DNA of 64,000 nucleotides from Arthrobacter sp. QXT-31 (GTDB taxonomy: Bacteria; Actinomycetota; Actinomycetes; Actinomycetales; Micrococcaceae), in NCBI RefSeq assembly GCF_001969265.1, contig NZ_CP019304.1, positions 2,976,001 through 3,040,000 of the forward strand, written 5' to 3'. Within the stretch, counting starts at the first letter, position 1; every line of letters begins with the position of its first letter. The position numbers were made by a program, and so were the translations under genes. Of the stretch, positions 25,681 to 34,715 are shown piece by piece. Below the pieces are notes generated by a model, which saw only the letters and a program-made list of their open reading frames with translations, was not told the DNA's origin and ran no database searches.

Positions 25681-27404
25681 CAGTTACTCGCTTTTCGTTC
25701 GGAAATTTCGTCGGAGGGGCCGGCCGGGGCGGCGGCCGATTCGGGGGCGATGCGGAAGCGGATGCTGCCGCCGATCGGGACCTGGGCGGCGAGGTCCAGC
25801 TGGTGGTCCACCACCACGCCGATCACGGGGTAGCCGCCGGTGATGGGATGGTCGGCAAGGAAGAGGACCGGCAGGCCCTCCGGCGGCATCTGGATGGCAC
25901 CCGCCACGGTCCCCTCGCTGGGCAGCTCGCCGGTGCGGCTGCGCTGCAGGGGTGTTCCCTGCAGTCTCATGCCCACGCGGTTGGACTCCGGCTTGACCGT
26001 CCAGTCCTGGCCGCACAGGGAGTCGATCGCGGCCTGGTCGAACCAGTCCGCCCGCGGTCCCGGGACAATGTCCAGCACGGTGACGCCGCCTTGCGGATAG
26101 TCGGGCTGGAGTTCCGGGCTGCCCACGACGCCGGATTCGGATTCGCCCCCGGAGGGCAGCAGTTGGCCGGGCGCCAGCGGCTGCGGTCCGATGCCGGACA
26201 TCGTGTCGGTGGAGCGGCTGCCCAGCTCCGGCTTCACGTCCACACCCCCGCGGACAGCGATATAGCTGCGGAAGCCCGCCTCGGGCACGCCGATGGTCAG
26301 GATTTCGCCGTCGAGGAGGGCGAACGGCGCAGCCATGGGAACGGTGCGCTGACGCGCCCCTGCTCGGGTGTCCGTCGCATCTGCGGTTTCCGTCTTGCCG
26401 GGGGAGTCCGACGGCGTCACAACGGTGAGTGCCGACGGCGCCCCCGTGACGGCCATGACCTGGTCACCAACGGCCTGCAGCCTGAGCCCGCCGGAGACGG
26501 TCTCTATGGCGGCGGCCGACGGCGCGTTCCCCACAATGCGGTTTGCCCGCCGGAGCGAGGCCCGGTCCAGGGCGCCGGCAGCGGAGACACCAAGGGCCGA
26601 ATGCCCCTGCCGGCCCAGGTCCTCGATGAGGCTGTGGAGCCCGGGCGACAGGACACGGAGGCCGTGCGTGGTTGCCGGGGCTGACTGTGTGCTGTTGGCC
26701 TGCTTGCTGTCGGTTGCGCCGTTGTCCGCCGAGGCTTCAGGCGCCATCCGGACCACGTCGCGGACGGCGCGGAACTGAACCCGGTGACCGGGGCTGGCCA
26801 GGGCGGGCTCGGGGCGGTCGAGGTCCCACATCCTGGCTCCGGTGCGGCCAATGAGCTGCCACCCTCCCGGCGACTTGCGCGGGTAGACGGCAGAGTAGTT
26901 TCCGGCGAGCGCCACCGATCCTGCCGGAACAGCGGTGCGCGGGGAACTCCGGCGCGGAACTTCCAAGACCTGGTTCTCACCCACCATGTAACCGAAGCCC
27001 GGCGCGAAGCCCGCGAAGGCGACGGTCCAGACCTGGCCGGTATGGGCCGCGACCACGCCGTCGGCACCGAGGCCGGTGAGCGTCCCCACTTCGGCGAGAT
27101 CCTCGCCGTCGTACACGGTGTCAATGACCACCAGTCCGCCGGCCTGCTCCGCCGGCGCCGTGAGGTCCAGCTCCAGGAGGGCCTGCCCGATCCGCCGGGC
27201 AGCCGCGGGTGATTCCGCCCTGACCATGACGGTTTCGGCGGCGGCCAGGACGTCCTGCTGCCCCGGCAGCGGAGCCTCGAGGAGCGCGGCCTGGAGGGCG
27301 ACCACTTCCTGGGTGCCGGAAACCTCGGCAAGGACGGTGCGCGTTCCCACCGGCCGCACCGAGCGCACCCTGCCCGGGCTGGTTGCAACGTTGGCGTTCG
27401 CCAT
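25680..27404 (-). CDS. pxpB/pxpC: 5-oxoprolinase subunits B and C fused (PxpB-PxpC)
   Basis: 574 residues. The N-terminal half (to about 210) is the allophanate-hydrolase subunit 1/KipI-like domain ([14 protein letters not shown] is its hallmark). The second half (from about 235) is the subunit 2/KipA-like domain ([26 protein letters not shown]). Together with PxpA they hydrolyse 5-oxoproline to glutamate using ATP. The two proteins are separate in E. coli. An Ala/Thr/Ser-rich linker joins the halves. A start at 27404 (AGGA 5 nt upstream) is preferred to an ATG at 27428, which lies 1 nt after the PxpA stop and lacks a close site. Confidence 0.88.
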   Translation of the reverse strand: MANANVATSPGRVRSVRPVGTRTVLAEVSGTQEVVALQAALLEAPLPGQQDVLAAAETVMVRAESPAAARRIGQALLELDLTAPAEQAGGLVVIDTVYDGEDLAEVGTLTGLGADGVVAAHTGQVWTVAFAGFAPGFGYMVGENQVLEVPRRSSPRTAVPAGSVALAGNYSAVYPRKSPGGWQLIGRTGARMWDLDRPEPALASPGHRVQFRAVRDVVRMAPEASADNGATDSKQANSTQSAPATTHGLRVLSPGLHSLIEDLGRQGHSALGVSAAGALDRASLRRANRIVGNAPSAAAIETVSGGLRLQAVGDQVMAVTGAPSALTVVTPSDSPGKTETADATDTRAGARQRTVPMAAPFALLDGEILTIGVPEAGFRSYIAVRGGVDVKPELGSRSTDTMSGIGPQPLAPGQLLPSGGESESGVVGSPELQPDYPQGGVTVLDIVPGPRADWFDQAAIDSLCGQDWTVKPESNRVGMRLQGTPLQRSRTGELPSEGTVAGAIQMPPEGLPVLFLADHPITGGYPVIGVVVDHQLDLAAQVPIGGSIRFRIAPESAAAPAGPSDEISERKASN

Positions 27405-27429
27405 CGGGTCCTGAATCCGCCGCTTCATG

Positions 27430-28188
27430 CTAGGCGAAGGCCCTGATGTTGATTCCGGCGCCGTCCAGCGCGCGCTTCACGGCCACAGCCATGGCCACCG
27501 CGCCCGGGGAGTCCCCGTGGACGCACACCGATTCGGCGTCAATTTTCAGGCTGGAACCGTCGATGGCACGGATGGCCTCCCCGGTGGTCATCTGCAGGAC
27601 GCGGGCCGCAACCATGTCCGGGTCTTCGAGCACGGAACCGGGCTGGGAGCGGGACGTCAGCGTGCCATCCGGGTTGTAGGCGCGGTCCGCGAAGGCTTCG
27701 GTGACGGCCCGGAGCCCTGCGGCCTCCGCGAGGCGCAGGACTTCTGAGCCGGGCAGGCCAAGGATGGGCAGTTCCGGATCCACGGACTTCACCGCGTCCA
27801 CCACGGCGCCCGCCTGAGCGGTGTTGTGGACGATCGCGTTGTAGAGGCCGCCATGCGGCTTGACGTAGCGGACCCGGGTGCCGGCCGTCGCTGCCAGGGC
27901 CTGCAGCGCACCGATCTGGTAGACGACGTCGTCGGCCAGCTCGCGCGGGTCCACCTCCATGTACCTGCGGCCGAATCCGGCCAGGTCGCGGTAGCCCACG
28001 TGGGCGCCGACCACCACGCCGGCCTTGGCGGCCGCCTCGCAGGTGGTTCTGATGACGCTGGGATCGCCGGCGTGGAATCCGCAGGCTACATTGGCGCTCG
28101 ACACGGAGGCCATCATGGCTGCGTCGTCTCCCAGGCTCCATCGCCCGAACGATTCACCGACGTCGCTGTTCAAATCTATTGCGTGCAT
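27430..28188 (-). CDS. pxpA: 5-oxoprolinase subunit A (LamB/YcsF family)
   Basis: 252 residues with the LamB/YcsF signatures [11 protein letters not shown] at the N-terminus, [25 protein letters not shown] and [12 protein letters not shown]. It forms the ATP-dependent 5-oxoprolinase with PxpB and PxpC, which recycles the glutamate lactam. The ATG at 28188 has GAGGG 6 nt upstream; a second ATG lies at 28200. It opens the operon and is divergent from a GntR gene across a 104-nt control region containing direct TTCAACAA repeats. Confidence 0.92.
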   Translation of the reverse strand: MHAIDLNSDVGESFGRWSLGDDAAMMASVSSANVACGFHAGDPSVIRTTCEAAAKAGVVVGAHVGYRDLAGFGRRYMEVDPRELADDVVYQIGALQALAATAGTRVRYVKPHGGLYNAIVHNTAQAGAVVDAVKSVDPELPILGLPGSEVLRLAEAAGLRAVTEAFADRAYNPDGTLTSRSQPGSVLEDPDMVAARVLQMTTGEAIRAIDGSSLKIDAESVCVHGDSPGAVAMAVAVKRALDGAGINIRAFA

Positions 28189-28243
28189 TGTGACCCTCAT
28201 CTCAACTCGTCCTAACACAAGGATGCACCCTCCGGCAGAAATG

Positions 28244-28259
28244 TTCAACAATTCAACAA
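28244..28259. promoter_or_regulatory. Tandem TTCAACAA repeats, candidate GntR sites
   Basis: Two directly adjacent copies of TTCAACAA lie between the divergent pxpA and GntR genes. The same octamer recurs within the dyad upstream of the MHS transporter gene (29124-29131), which suggests that one regulator controls both. Confidence 0.5.
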
Positions 28260-28292
28260 TCCAATTGTGGTGGATTCGTGTAGATTCGGTGT

Positions 28293-28967
28293 ATGGCCAC
28301 AGTGAACCCGAGCCCAGGCGTCTCCCGGCTGCGCGTGGCTGTGCCGTCGGTGGCCACCCGTGTGGCGAGTGAGCTCCGGCTCCAGATCGCGGAAGGTGCG
28401 CTTCCGCCGGGGACCAAGCTGAAGGAAGAGGCGCTGTCCGAAGAGCTCGGGGTCTCCCGCAACACCGTGCGCGAAGCATTTGCCGAACTGGCCAGCGAGC
28501 GGCTGGTGGTCCGCCAGCCCAACCGGGGCGTCTTCGTGGCGAGCCTTGACGCCAGCGACATCCACGACGTCTATGCCGTCCGCCGGGCCATCGAGGTCAG
28601 CGCCGTCCGCGGCGGCGGAAGCGCCGAGAGTATTGCCGCAGTGCGTGCCGCCGTGGAGGAAGGTAAGCGCGCGGCCGAGGCCGGGGACAGTGAAGGGCTG
28701 GGCAGCGCCAACCAGCATTTCCACGGCGCCCTCGTGGCCATGGCCGGCAGCGAACGCCTGAACACCATCATGTCGCAGGTGCTGGCCGAGATGCGGCTGT
28801 TCTTCCACAAGGCCTCCATCGACGGCGGCTTCTACCAGGACTACCTGGCGGACAACGAGCAGATCTGCAAGGCATTGGAGGCGGGAGAATACGAGCGCGC
28901 CGCCGAGCGCCTCCTGGCCTACCTGGACCGGTCCGAGGAGCACCAGACCGCCGTCCACTCGTCCTAG
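28293..28967 (+). CDS. GntR-family (FCD) transcriptional regulator of the 5-oxoproline cluster
   Basis: 224 residues. The GntR winged helix lies at about 22-85 ([35 protein letters not shown], in which the R-x-T-V-R-E-A tail is diagnostic). An all-helical FCD effector domain follows, with the metal-site His residues in [14 protein letters not shown] and the C-terminal LDRSEEH. It is divergent from pxpA and upstream of the MHS transporter. It probably represses both in the absence of 5-oxoproline or a related amino-acid metabolite; the ligand is inferred from context. No clear Shine-Dalgarno precedes the ATG. Confidence 0.9.
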   Translation: MATVNPSPGVSRLRVAVPSVATRVASELRLQIAEGALPPGTKLKEEALSEELGVSRNTVREAFAELASERLVVRQPNRGVFVASLDASDIHDVYAVRRAIEVSAVRGGGSAESIAAVRAAVEEGKRAAEAGDSEGLGSANQHFHGALVAMAGSERLNTIMSQVLAEMRLFFHKASIDGGFYQDYLADNEQICKALEAGEYERAAERLLAYLDRSEEHQTAVHSS

Positions 28968-29003
28968 TCACAGCTCGTCCTAGGTACAGCGCGAATTAAG
29001 TAC

Positions 29004-29069
29004 AGCGCGAACGGACACTTGTGGCCCTTGGGAACTGCTTTCCAAGGGCCACAAGTGTCCGTTCGCGCT
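29004..29069. repeat. GCGCGAACG long inverted repeat, copy 2
   Basis: Arms of 28 bp, beginning AGCGCGAACGGACACTTG, are exactly complementary and flank a 10-nt loop. A decayed copy of the left end (TACAGCGCGAATTAAG) lies just upstream. It is related to the element at 23856, and the two copies bracket the 5-oxoproline operon. Confidence 0.8.
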
Positions 29070-29120
29070 TTAAATCCTTGACCGTGTGAACCCTTGACCA
29101 TGTGATCTGGGTCGCGTACA

Positions 29121-29161
29121 TTGTTCAACAAGTTCCGGATTGTTCTACATTTCCACAATCC
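29121..29161. promoter_or_regulatory. Candidate GntR operator upstream of MHS transporter
   Basis: TTGTT-C-AACAA (29121-29131) is followed by a dyad GGATTGT-N11-ACAATCC (29137-29161). Both contain elements shared with the pxpA-GntR intergenic region (TTCAACAA, GGATTGTT). Confidence 0.5.
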
Positions 29162-29310
29162 AACAGAACGCTCCGCTATCGGCGGCTGTCCGGGGGAAGC
29201 CGCCACCCAGCCTCAGCGCCCGCGCCTGTCAACGTCGCAGGCCGGACAGACTGGCGCACCAGTGCATCCGCAGCTAACGGATGCCATCCACACTTTCCAT
29301 GGAGGAACTA

Positions 29311-30672
29311 ATGGCCAACCAATCCGCACTGGCCTCCGCAGGTACCAGGCCCGCCGTCGGGCGCAAGGACATGTACAAGGCATTCGCGGCCAGCCTCACG
29401 GGAACGGCGTTGGAGTTCTATGACTTCGCCGTCTACTCCGCCGCTGCCGCCATCGTTTTCCCGCTGATCTTCTTCCCGGCGTCGGACCCTGTGACGGGGA
29501 CCCTGCTGGCCTTCTCGACGTATGCGGTGGGCTACATCTCAAGGCCGGTCGGCGGCATCATCTTCGGCCGTCTCGGCGACGAAATCGGGCGGAAGAAGAT
29601 CCTGGTCTTCACCCTGATGCTCATCGGCGTGGCCACCTTCCTCATCGGCCTGCTGCCCACTTACGACAACATCGGCATCATCGCCCCGGCCATCCTTGTC
29701 TTCCTCCGGTTTGCGCAGGGCGTCGGTGTTGGCGGCGAATGGGGCGGCGCAGTCCTGCTCTCCAGCGAGTTCGGGGAACCGAGCCGCCGCGGCTTCTGGG
29801 CCTCCGCGGCGCAGATCGGCCCGCCCGCCGGAAACCTGATGGCCAACGGCGCACTCGCCGTCCTCACCCTGGCCATGTCCGAGCAGGCATTCCTGGACTA
29901 CGGCTGGCGGATCGCCTTCCTGATCTCGGCCCTGCTGGTGGCGTTCGGGCTGTGGATCCGCCTGAAGCTCGAGGACACGCCCATCTTCAAGGCCATGGAA
30001 GCCCGCGGCGACCAGCCCAAGGCCCCGATCAGGGAAGTCCTCACCACGCAGCGCAGGCCGCTCCTTGCAGCGATGCTCAGCCGCATCGGCCCGGACGTGA
30101 CCTACGCGCTTTGCACCGTCTTCACCTTGACGTACGGCATCCAGGAACTCGGCTTCGACCGCGGCCAGGTGCTCGTGGCGGTGCTGGTCGGTTCGGCGCT
30201 GCAGCTCTTCACGATGCCGCTCGCTGGCGCCATCTCCGACCGGATCAACCGGCGCCTGGTCTACGGGATTGCCGCAGTGGCGGCAGCAGTCTGGGCCTAC
30301 CTGTTCTTCATCGTCCTCGAAGGGCGCTCCCCGGTGATGCTCGTGGTGGGCACCGTGCTGGGCCTGCTGTGCCACTCCTTCATGTACGGCCCGCAAGCCG
30401 CGTTCGTCGTCGAGCAGTTCACGCCGCGGCTCCGCTCCACGGGCAGCTCGCTGGCATACACCTTTGCCGGCATCATCGGCGGCGCCATCGCACCGTTCAT
30501 GTTCACCCTGCTGCAGAGCACCTTCCACAGCTGGGTTCCGGTGGCCGTCTACCTCAGCGTTGCCTGCCTGCTGACCCTCGTGGGCCTTGCCCTGGGCCGC
30601 GACTCGAACGTGGCCGAGGACGAGGAATACCTGCGGGGATCCGCAGAACCTGCCGAAAGCGCAACCCGATGA
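29311..30672 (+). CDS. MHS-family MFS transporter of the 5-oxoproline cluster
   Basis: 453 residues, 12 predicted TM segments, with [13 protein letters not shown] near residue 30, GDEIGRKK in the first half and SDRINRRL in the second. GGAGG lies 5 nt before the ATG at 29311; an upstream in-frame ATG at 29281 lacks a site. It overlaps the DUF1445 gene by ATGA and follows the GntR gene. It probably imports 5-oxoproline, D-glutamate or a similar compound. It is strikingly similar to the carrier at 33166, so the two are close paralogues under different GntR regulators. Confidence 0.88.
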   Translation: MANQSALASAGTRPAVGRKDMYKAFAASLTGTALEFYDFAVYSAAAAIVFPLIFFPASDPVTGTLLAFSTYAVGYISRPVGGIIFGRLGDEIGRKKILVFTLMLIGVATFLIGLLPTYDNIGIIAPAILVFLRFAQGVGVGGEWGGAVLLSSEFGEPSRRGFWASAAQIGPPAGNLMANGALAVLTLAMSEQAFLDYGWRIAFLISALLVAFGLWIRLKLEDTPIFKAMEARGDQPKAPIREVLTTQRRPLLAAMLSRIGPDVTYALCTVFTLTYGIQELGFDRGQVLVAVLVGSALQLFTMPLAGAISDRINRRLVYGIAAVAAAVWAYLFFIVLEGRSPVMLVVGTVLGLLCHSFMYGPQAAFVVEQFTPRLRSTGSSLAYTFAGIIGGAIAPFMFTLLQSTFHSWVPVAVYLSVACLLTLVGLALGRDSNVAEDEEYLRGSAEPAESATR

Positions 30673-31481
30673 GCAGCGCCCGGGTAAACCAGGCCAACGC
30701 ACTCCTGCCGCCGTCGGAAGCCCGCCTGCAGTTCCGCAACGGCTTGGTCACACCCACCTCCGGCTGGAGCGACGGGTACACCCAGGCCAACCTGATCGCG
30801 GTGACAGCCGACTACGCGGACGAATTCCTCGAATTCTGCCGGCTGAATCCCAAGCCCTGCCCCGTCGTCGACGTTATTCCCGCGGGGCAGTACGAAAGTG
30901 CCCTCGCCCCCGGCTCTGACATCCGGACCGACATCCCGGCCTACCGGGTGTGGAAGGACGGGGTTCTGGCCGCGGAGGTGCCCGACGTCCGGTCCCTGTG
31001 GCGCGACGACATGGTGGGCGTGCTCATTGGCTGCAGCTTCACCTTCGAGGCTGCGCTGGCCGCCGAGGGCATCCCGTTGCGCCACACCGAGATGGGCCGC
31101 AACGTCCCCATGTACCGCACGAACGTCGAGTGCACCCCGGCGGGGCGGATCCATGGCCGCATGGTCGTCTCGATGCGCCCGATGCCGGCCGAACTCGTGG
31201 ACACCGCCATCCGGGTCACTGCGGAAGTGCCCAAGGTCCACGGCGCCCCGGTCCACGCCGGATCGCCGGAAGCCCTGGGCATTGCGGATATCGCCCGCCC
31301 CGACTTCGGGGACCCCGTGGACATCCGGCCGGGGGAGGTCCCGGTGTTCTGGGCCTGCGGTGTCACCCCGCAGAGCGCGGTCATGGCGTCCAGGCCTGCC
31401 TTTGCCATCAGCCACGCTCCCGGACACATGTTCATCACGGACGTTCCGGAGAGCACGTACCGGGTGCCGGCCGGGCAGTAA
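30669..31481 (+). CDS. DUF1445/UPF0317 putative hydro-lyase (YcsI family)
   Basis: 270 residues with the UPF0317 hallmarks [15 protein letters not shown] and [11 protein letters not shown], and the terminal APGHMFITD. The family is genetically tied to 5-oxoprolinase (ycsI sits in the ycsF-kip region of Bacillus subtilis). A domain of this family is also part of mammalian D-glutamate cyclase, which interconverts D-glutamate and 5-oxo-D-proline. A role in supplying or isomerising 5-oxoproline is therefore plausible here. It is translationally coupled to the transporter (ATGA). A terminator follows at 31511. Confidence 0.85.
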   Translation: MSSARVNQANALLPPSEARLQFRNGLVTPTSGWSDGYTQANLIAVTADYADEFLEFCRLNPKPCPVVDVIPAGQYESALAPGSDIRTDIPAYRVWKDGVLAAEVPDVRSLWRDDMVGVLIGCSFTFEAALAAEGIPLRHTEMGRNVPMYRTNVECTPAGRIHGRMVVSMRPMPAELVDTAIRVTAEVPKVHGAPVHAGSPEALGIADIARPDFGDPVDIRPGEVPVFWACGVTPQSAVMASRPAFAISHAPGHMFITDVPESTYRVPAGQ

Positions 31482-31510
31482 GGCAGAACGGCAGCAGGGA
31501 AGAACGACGG

Positions 31511-31549
31511 CGGGGCAGGGCCACTCGGTGTGGCCCCGCCCCGCTTTTC
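31511..31549 (+). terminator. Rho-independent terminator after DUF1445 gene
   Basis: 15-bp arms (GCGGGGCAGGGCCAC with one mismatch) around a 5-nt loop are followed by TTTT. The upstream flank ACGACGGCGGGG resembles one arm of the window's GACGACGGCGGGA hairpin family. Confidence 0.7.
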
Positions 31550-31592
31550 GTTGCCCTGCTGTAGTTATGGCCGGGCTGTAGTTGTGGCCGGC

Positions 31593-32387
31593 CTAGAAGC
31601 TCCTGGCGTTCGCCAGCACGGGCAGCTTCCCGCGGACGTCCGGAATGATGGACGGGTCGATGTCGATGACGGCCAGTTCGGGTTTGCCGCCCAGCGCCAC
31701 CAGCGGGGAACCAAGCGGCGAAATCACCGCGCTGTGGCCGATCCCGGTGGGGGCGGTGCCGGCGGACGGCAGCCCCAGGGTGGCCGGGTCGGCCTGGCCG
31801 CAGGCCACCACAAAGGTGGTGCTGTCCACGGCCCGTGCACGGACCAGCAGGTCCCACTGCTCCGCCTTGCCTTCGCCGGCGCCCCACGATGCGCAGACGA
31901 TGTTGATGGCGGCTCCGGCCCGGGCATTGGCCGTGAACAGTGCCGGGAAGCGGACGTCGTAGCAGGTGGCCAGGCCGATGACGGTGCCGTTCAGCTCGAA
32001 GGTCACCGGCGAGGTTCCGGCATCCACCGAATCGGACTCGGCAAATCCGAACGCGTCGAAGAGGTGGATCTTGTCGTAGGACGTGTCGATCCCGGGTCCG
32101 GTCACCAGGAGCGTGTTCCGCACCCGTCCGCCGTCGCCGGGGGTAAACATCCCTGCCACGACGGCGATGTCGAGGTCCCTGGCGATCGACCGCACCGTCG
32201 TGGCCCACGGTCCGTCCAGCGGCTCGGCGATATCCGCCAGCGGGTTGCCGAAGGCACGCATGGCCGCCTCCGGGAAGACCACCAGCTCGGCCGCGGCCTG
32301 TTTTGCCTGCGTGGCGTAGTCTCGGATGAGCTCCAGGTTGGCTTCGGGACTGGCGCCCGTGACGATCTGGGCGACTGCTAAACGCAT
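31593..32387 (-). CDS. Carbon-nitrogen hydrolase (nitrilase/amidase family)
   Basis: 264 residues. The family catalytic triad is visible as Glu in VVFPEAAM (about 41), Lys in YDKIHLFD and Cys in LATCYDVRFP. The sequence type is omega-amidase/deaminated-glutathione-amidase-like, so it probably hydrolyses the amide of a small keto-acid or carbamoyl compound. It is divergent from a GntR gene across 49 nt that contain two GTATAC boxes, so it is likely regulated by that protein together with the transporter at 33166. The substrate is unknown. Confidence 0.88.
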   Translation of the reverse strand: MRLAVAQIVTGASPEANLELIRDYATQAKQAAAELVVFPEAAMRAFGNPLADIAEPLDGPWATTVRSIARDLDIAVVAGMFTPGDGGRVRNTLLVTGPGIDTSYDKIHLFDAFGFAESDSVDAGTSPVTFELNGTVIGLATCYDVRFPALFTANARAGAAINIVCASWGAGEGKAEQWDLLVRARAVDSTTFVVACGQADPATLGLPSAGTAPTGIGHSAVISPLGSPLVALGGKPELAVIDIDPSIIPDVRGKLPVLANARSF

Positions 32388-32406
32388 GTATCTGCTTCTC
32401 TCTGTC

Positions 32407-32429
32407 GTATACACGATCCTGTTGTATAC
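32407..32429. promoter_or_regulatory. Two GTATAC boxes, candidate GntR operators
   Basis: TCGTATACAC and TTGTATACCT share the core GTATAC (32407-32412 and 32424-32429), 17 bp apart, in the short gap between the divergent nitrilase and GntR genes. A related ATGTATACAT lies upstream of the transporter at 34566. Confidence 0.55.
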
Positions 32430-32436
32430 CTGATGT

Positions 32437-33093
32437 ATGCGAAAAAGTTCGGGGACGGCGGCGTCCGGCCGGGAGAAGGCGTACGCCTATCTGCGTGAAA
32501 ACATCCTGACCAACCCGGAGATGCAGGGCCGCTTCCTCAACGAACAGGAGCTGGCTGCCGAGATCGGGGTTTCCCGCACCCCTGTCCGCGAGGCCCTGCT
32601 GCTCCTGGTCTCTGACGGGCTGGTGGAGCTGATCCCGCAGCGCGGCGCCTACGTACCCCCGGTGACCGGCCGGGAAATCTCGGAACTGATGGAACTGCGC
32701 GGCGTGCTGGAAAGCCACGCCGCCCGGCTTGTCATTGAGCACCGGAGCGTGCCGGCCGGCAAGATGCAGGAGACCCTGGACCAGCAGTCCAAACTGCCGG
32801 AAGACCAGAGTGCCGAAGCCGCCCAGGAGTTCATCCGGCTGGACACCCTCTTCCACCAGCACCTCATCGACGCGGCCGGCAACGAACTCATTTCCCGGAC
32901 GTACAGCAAGCTGCACGTCCGGCAGATCGTCGTCGGGGTTTCCGCCCTGTTCCGGACGGGAGGCCGGCGGGAGCAGGTGTGCTCCGAACACCAGGACATC
33001 CTCGATGCCCTGGTGTTCGGAGACGCGGTGAAGGCGCAGGAGGCCATCGACCATCACCTGGCCGTCACCCGCGACATCCTGCTCCGCACCTGA
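32437..33093 (+). CDS. GntR-family (FCD) transcriptional regulator
   Basis: 218 residues. The winged helix contains RFLNEQELAAEIGVSRTPVREALLLL, and the FCD domain includes RLDTLFHQHLIDAAGNELI and the final DHHLAVTRDIL with metal-binding His candidates. The start codon is only 8 nt from the second GTATAC box, so autorepression is likely. It probably controls the divergent nitrilase gene and, through the ATGTATACAT site at 34621, the divergent MHS transporter/DUF2848 pair. Ligand unknown. Confidence 0.9.
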   Translation: MRKSSGTAASGREKAYAYLRENILTNPEMQGRFLNEQELAAEIGVSRTPVREALLLLVSDGLVELIPQRGAYVPPVTGREISELMELRGVLESHAARLVIEHRSVPAGKMQETLDQQSKLPEDQSAEAAQEFIRLDTLFHQHLIDAAGNELISRTYSKLHVRQIVVGVSALFRTGGRREQVCSEHQDILDALVFGDAVKAQEAIDHHLAVTRDILLRT

Positions 33094-33095
33094 CG

Positions 33096-33158
33096 GAGTT
33101 TTTGTACAGATAATGGGACTTCCGGGGCCCTCGGCGGCCAACATCTGTACAAAAACTC
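33096..33158. repeat. GTACAGATAATGG palindrome between convergent genes
   Basis: 16-bp perfect arms (GAGTTTTTGTACAGAT and its complement) surround a 31-nt GC-rich loop. It sits between the end of the GntR gene (plus) and the end of the MHS transporter (minus), so it is well placed as a bidirectional terminator. It shares TTGTACAGATAATGG with 6624-6644. Confidence 0.7.
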
Positions 33159-33165
33159 GGAACCG

Positions 33166-34566
33166 CTAGGCGGATTCGACGCCGGACTGCTGGCGGGCCG
33201 ATGCGGAACCTTCCAGCAGCAGCCGGTAGTCCAGGTCCTCCACGGCGTCGTTGTCCCGGCCGAGGGCCAGACCCAGGAGGGTCACGGCTGCCGCCACGGC
33301 CACGTAGATGGCCACCGGAATCCAGGTTCCGTACTCAGCCAGCAGTACCGTGAACAGCAGCGGCGCGATGGCGCCGCCGATGACGCCGGCGAAGGTGTAC
33401 GCCAGCGAACTGCCGGTGGAGCGCAGCCGGGGGGAGAACTGCTCCACGATGAAGGCGGCCTGCGGGCCGTACATGAACGAGTGCGCCATCAGACCCAGCA
33501 CAATGCCGACGATCAGCATCGGCTGGTTGTTCCCGCCGAGGACGCCGAAGAAGATGAACGTCCAGACCGCTCCCACCGTGGCGCCGACGCCGTAGACCAG
33601 GCGGCGGTTGAAGCGGTCGGAGACGGCGCCTGCCAGCGGGATCATGAACAGCTGGAAAGCGGAGCCGATCAGGACGGCGGTCAGGACCTGGTTGCGCTCG
33701 TAGCCCAGGACCTGGATGCCGTACGTCAGCGTGAAGACGGTGAACAGCGCGTACAGCACGTCAGGTCCAACGCGGCACAGGATCGCGGCGATCAGCGGGC
33801 GGAGTTCCTTACGGAAGACCTCGTGGATCGGGGCGTGCGGCTGCTCGCCGTGGGCCTGGATGGCCTTGAACACCGGAGTGTCCTCCAGCTTCAGCCGGAT
33901 CCAGAGGCCGAAGCCGACCAGCACGGCAGATACCAGGAACGCGATGCGCCAGCCGAAGCTCAGGAATTGCTCCTCGGTGAGTGCGACGGTCAGCACGGCC
34001 AGCGCGCCGTTGGCCAGGAGGTTGCCGGCGGGCGGGCCCACCTGCGCGGCGGAGGCCCAGAAGCCGCGGCGGTGCGGATCACCGTATTCGCTGGAGAGCA
34101 GCACGGCGCCGCCCCACTCGCCGCCGACGCCCACGCCCTGCGCGAACCGCAGCAGGACCAGGATGATCGGGGCGGTGACTCCGATGCTGTCGTACCCGGG
34201 AAGCACGCCGATCAGCACCGTAGCTACACCGATGATCATCAGCGTGGTGACGAGGATTTTCTTACGGCCAATGCGGTCCCCGAGCCGGCCGAAGATGATG
34301 CCGCCCACCGGGCGGGACACGTAGCCCACCGCGTAGGTGGAAAACGCGAGGATGGTGCCGGTCAGGGGATCGGACGCCGGAAAGAAGACGATGGGAAATA
34401 CGACGGCGGCCGCCGCCGAGTAGACGGCGAAGTCGTACCACTCAAGAGCCGTGCCGGTAAGGCTGGCGGCGAAGGCCTTGTACAGGCCCTTGGGGTGAAC
34501 CGTCGGATGCGGCTGCGGGTGCGGGTGCGGCGCTCCACCGGAAGCCGGAACTGGGACGTTAGCCAT
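33166..34566 (-). CDS. MHS-family MFS transporter, paralogue of the carrier at 29311
   Basis: 466 residues, 12 predicted TM segments, with GTALEWYDFAVYS near residue 40 and GDRIGRKK and SDRFNRRL loop motifs. Long stretches are identical or nearly so to the carrier at 29311 (for example [20 protein letters not shown]), so they arose by duplication. It has a His/Pro-rich N-terminal tail. GGAGGA lies 9 nt before the ATG. It is divergent from the DUF2848 gene across a region with GTATAC-type sites and is probably co-regulated with the nitrilase. Substrate unknown. Confidence 0.88.
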   Translation of the reverse strand: MANVPVPASGGAPHPHPQPHPTVHPKGLYKAFAASLTGTALEWYDFAVYSAAAAVVFPIVFFPASDPLTGTILAFSTYAVGYVSRPVGGIIFGRLGDRIGRKKILVTTLMIIGVATVLIGVLPGYDSIGVTAPIILVLLRFAQGVGVGGEWGGAVLLSSEYGDPHRRGFWASAAQVGPPAGNLLANGALAVLTVALTEEQFLSFGWRIAFLVSAVLVGFGLWIRLKLEDTPVFKAIQAHGEQPHAPIHEVFRKELRPLIAAILCRVGPDVLYALFTVFTLTYGIQVLGYERNQVLTAVLIGSAFQLFMIPLAGAVSDRFNRRLVYGVGATVGAVWTFIFFGVLGGNNQPMLIVGIVLGLMAHSFMYGPQAAFIVEQFSPRLRSTGSSLAYTFAGVIGGAIAPLLFTVLLAEYGTWIPVAIYVAVAAAVTLLGLALGRDNDAVEDLDYRLLLEGSASARQQSGVESA

Positions 34567-34620
34567 TTGTGTAGTCCTCCACGAGGTTTTTTATAGTGAC
34601 GCCTGTCACGCTGGCGTTAA

Positions 34621-34650
34621 ATGTATACATTACGCATACTGGATGTACAT
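34621..34650. promoter_or_regulatory. ATGTATACAT palindrome and ATGTACAT, candidate GntR operators
   Basis: ATGTATACAT (34621-34630) is a perfect palindrome with the same GTATAC core as the two boxes at 32407-32429. ATGTACAT (34643-34650) follows. They lie in the divergent region between the MHS transporter and the DUF2848 gene. Confidence 0.55.
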
Positions 34651-34715
34651 TGGCGACCGTTTCCGGTTTCCGATCTGTAAATTTCTTCAGCAGCACTGCA
34701 AAGGATGGATCCACG

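Larger units (their letters stand above)
28968..29310. other. 343-bp intergenic region: palindromic repeat plus transporter control region
   Basis: No gene is seen. The left part holds the long GCGCGAACG palindrome (29004-29069). The right part, lower in GC, holds a probable GntR operator (29121-29161) and the leader of the MHS transporter gene. Confidence 0.6.
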
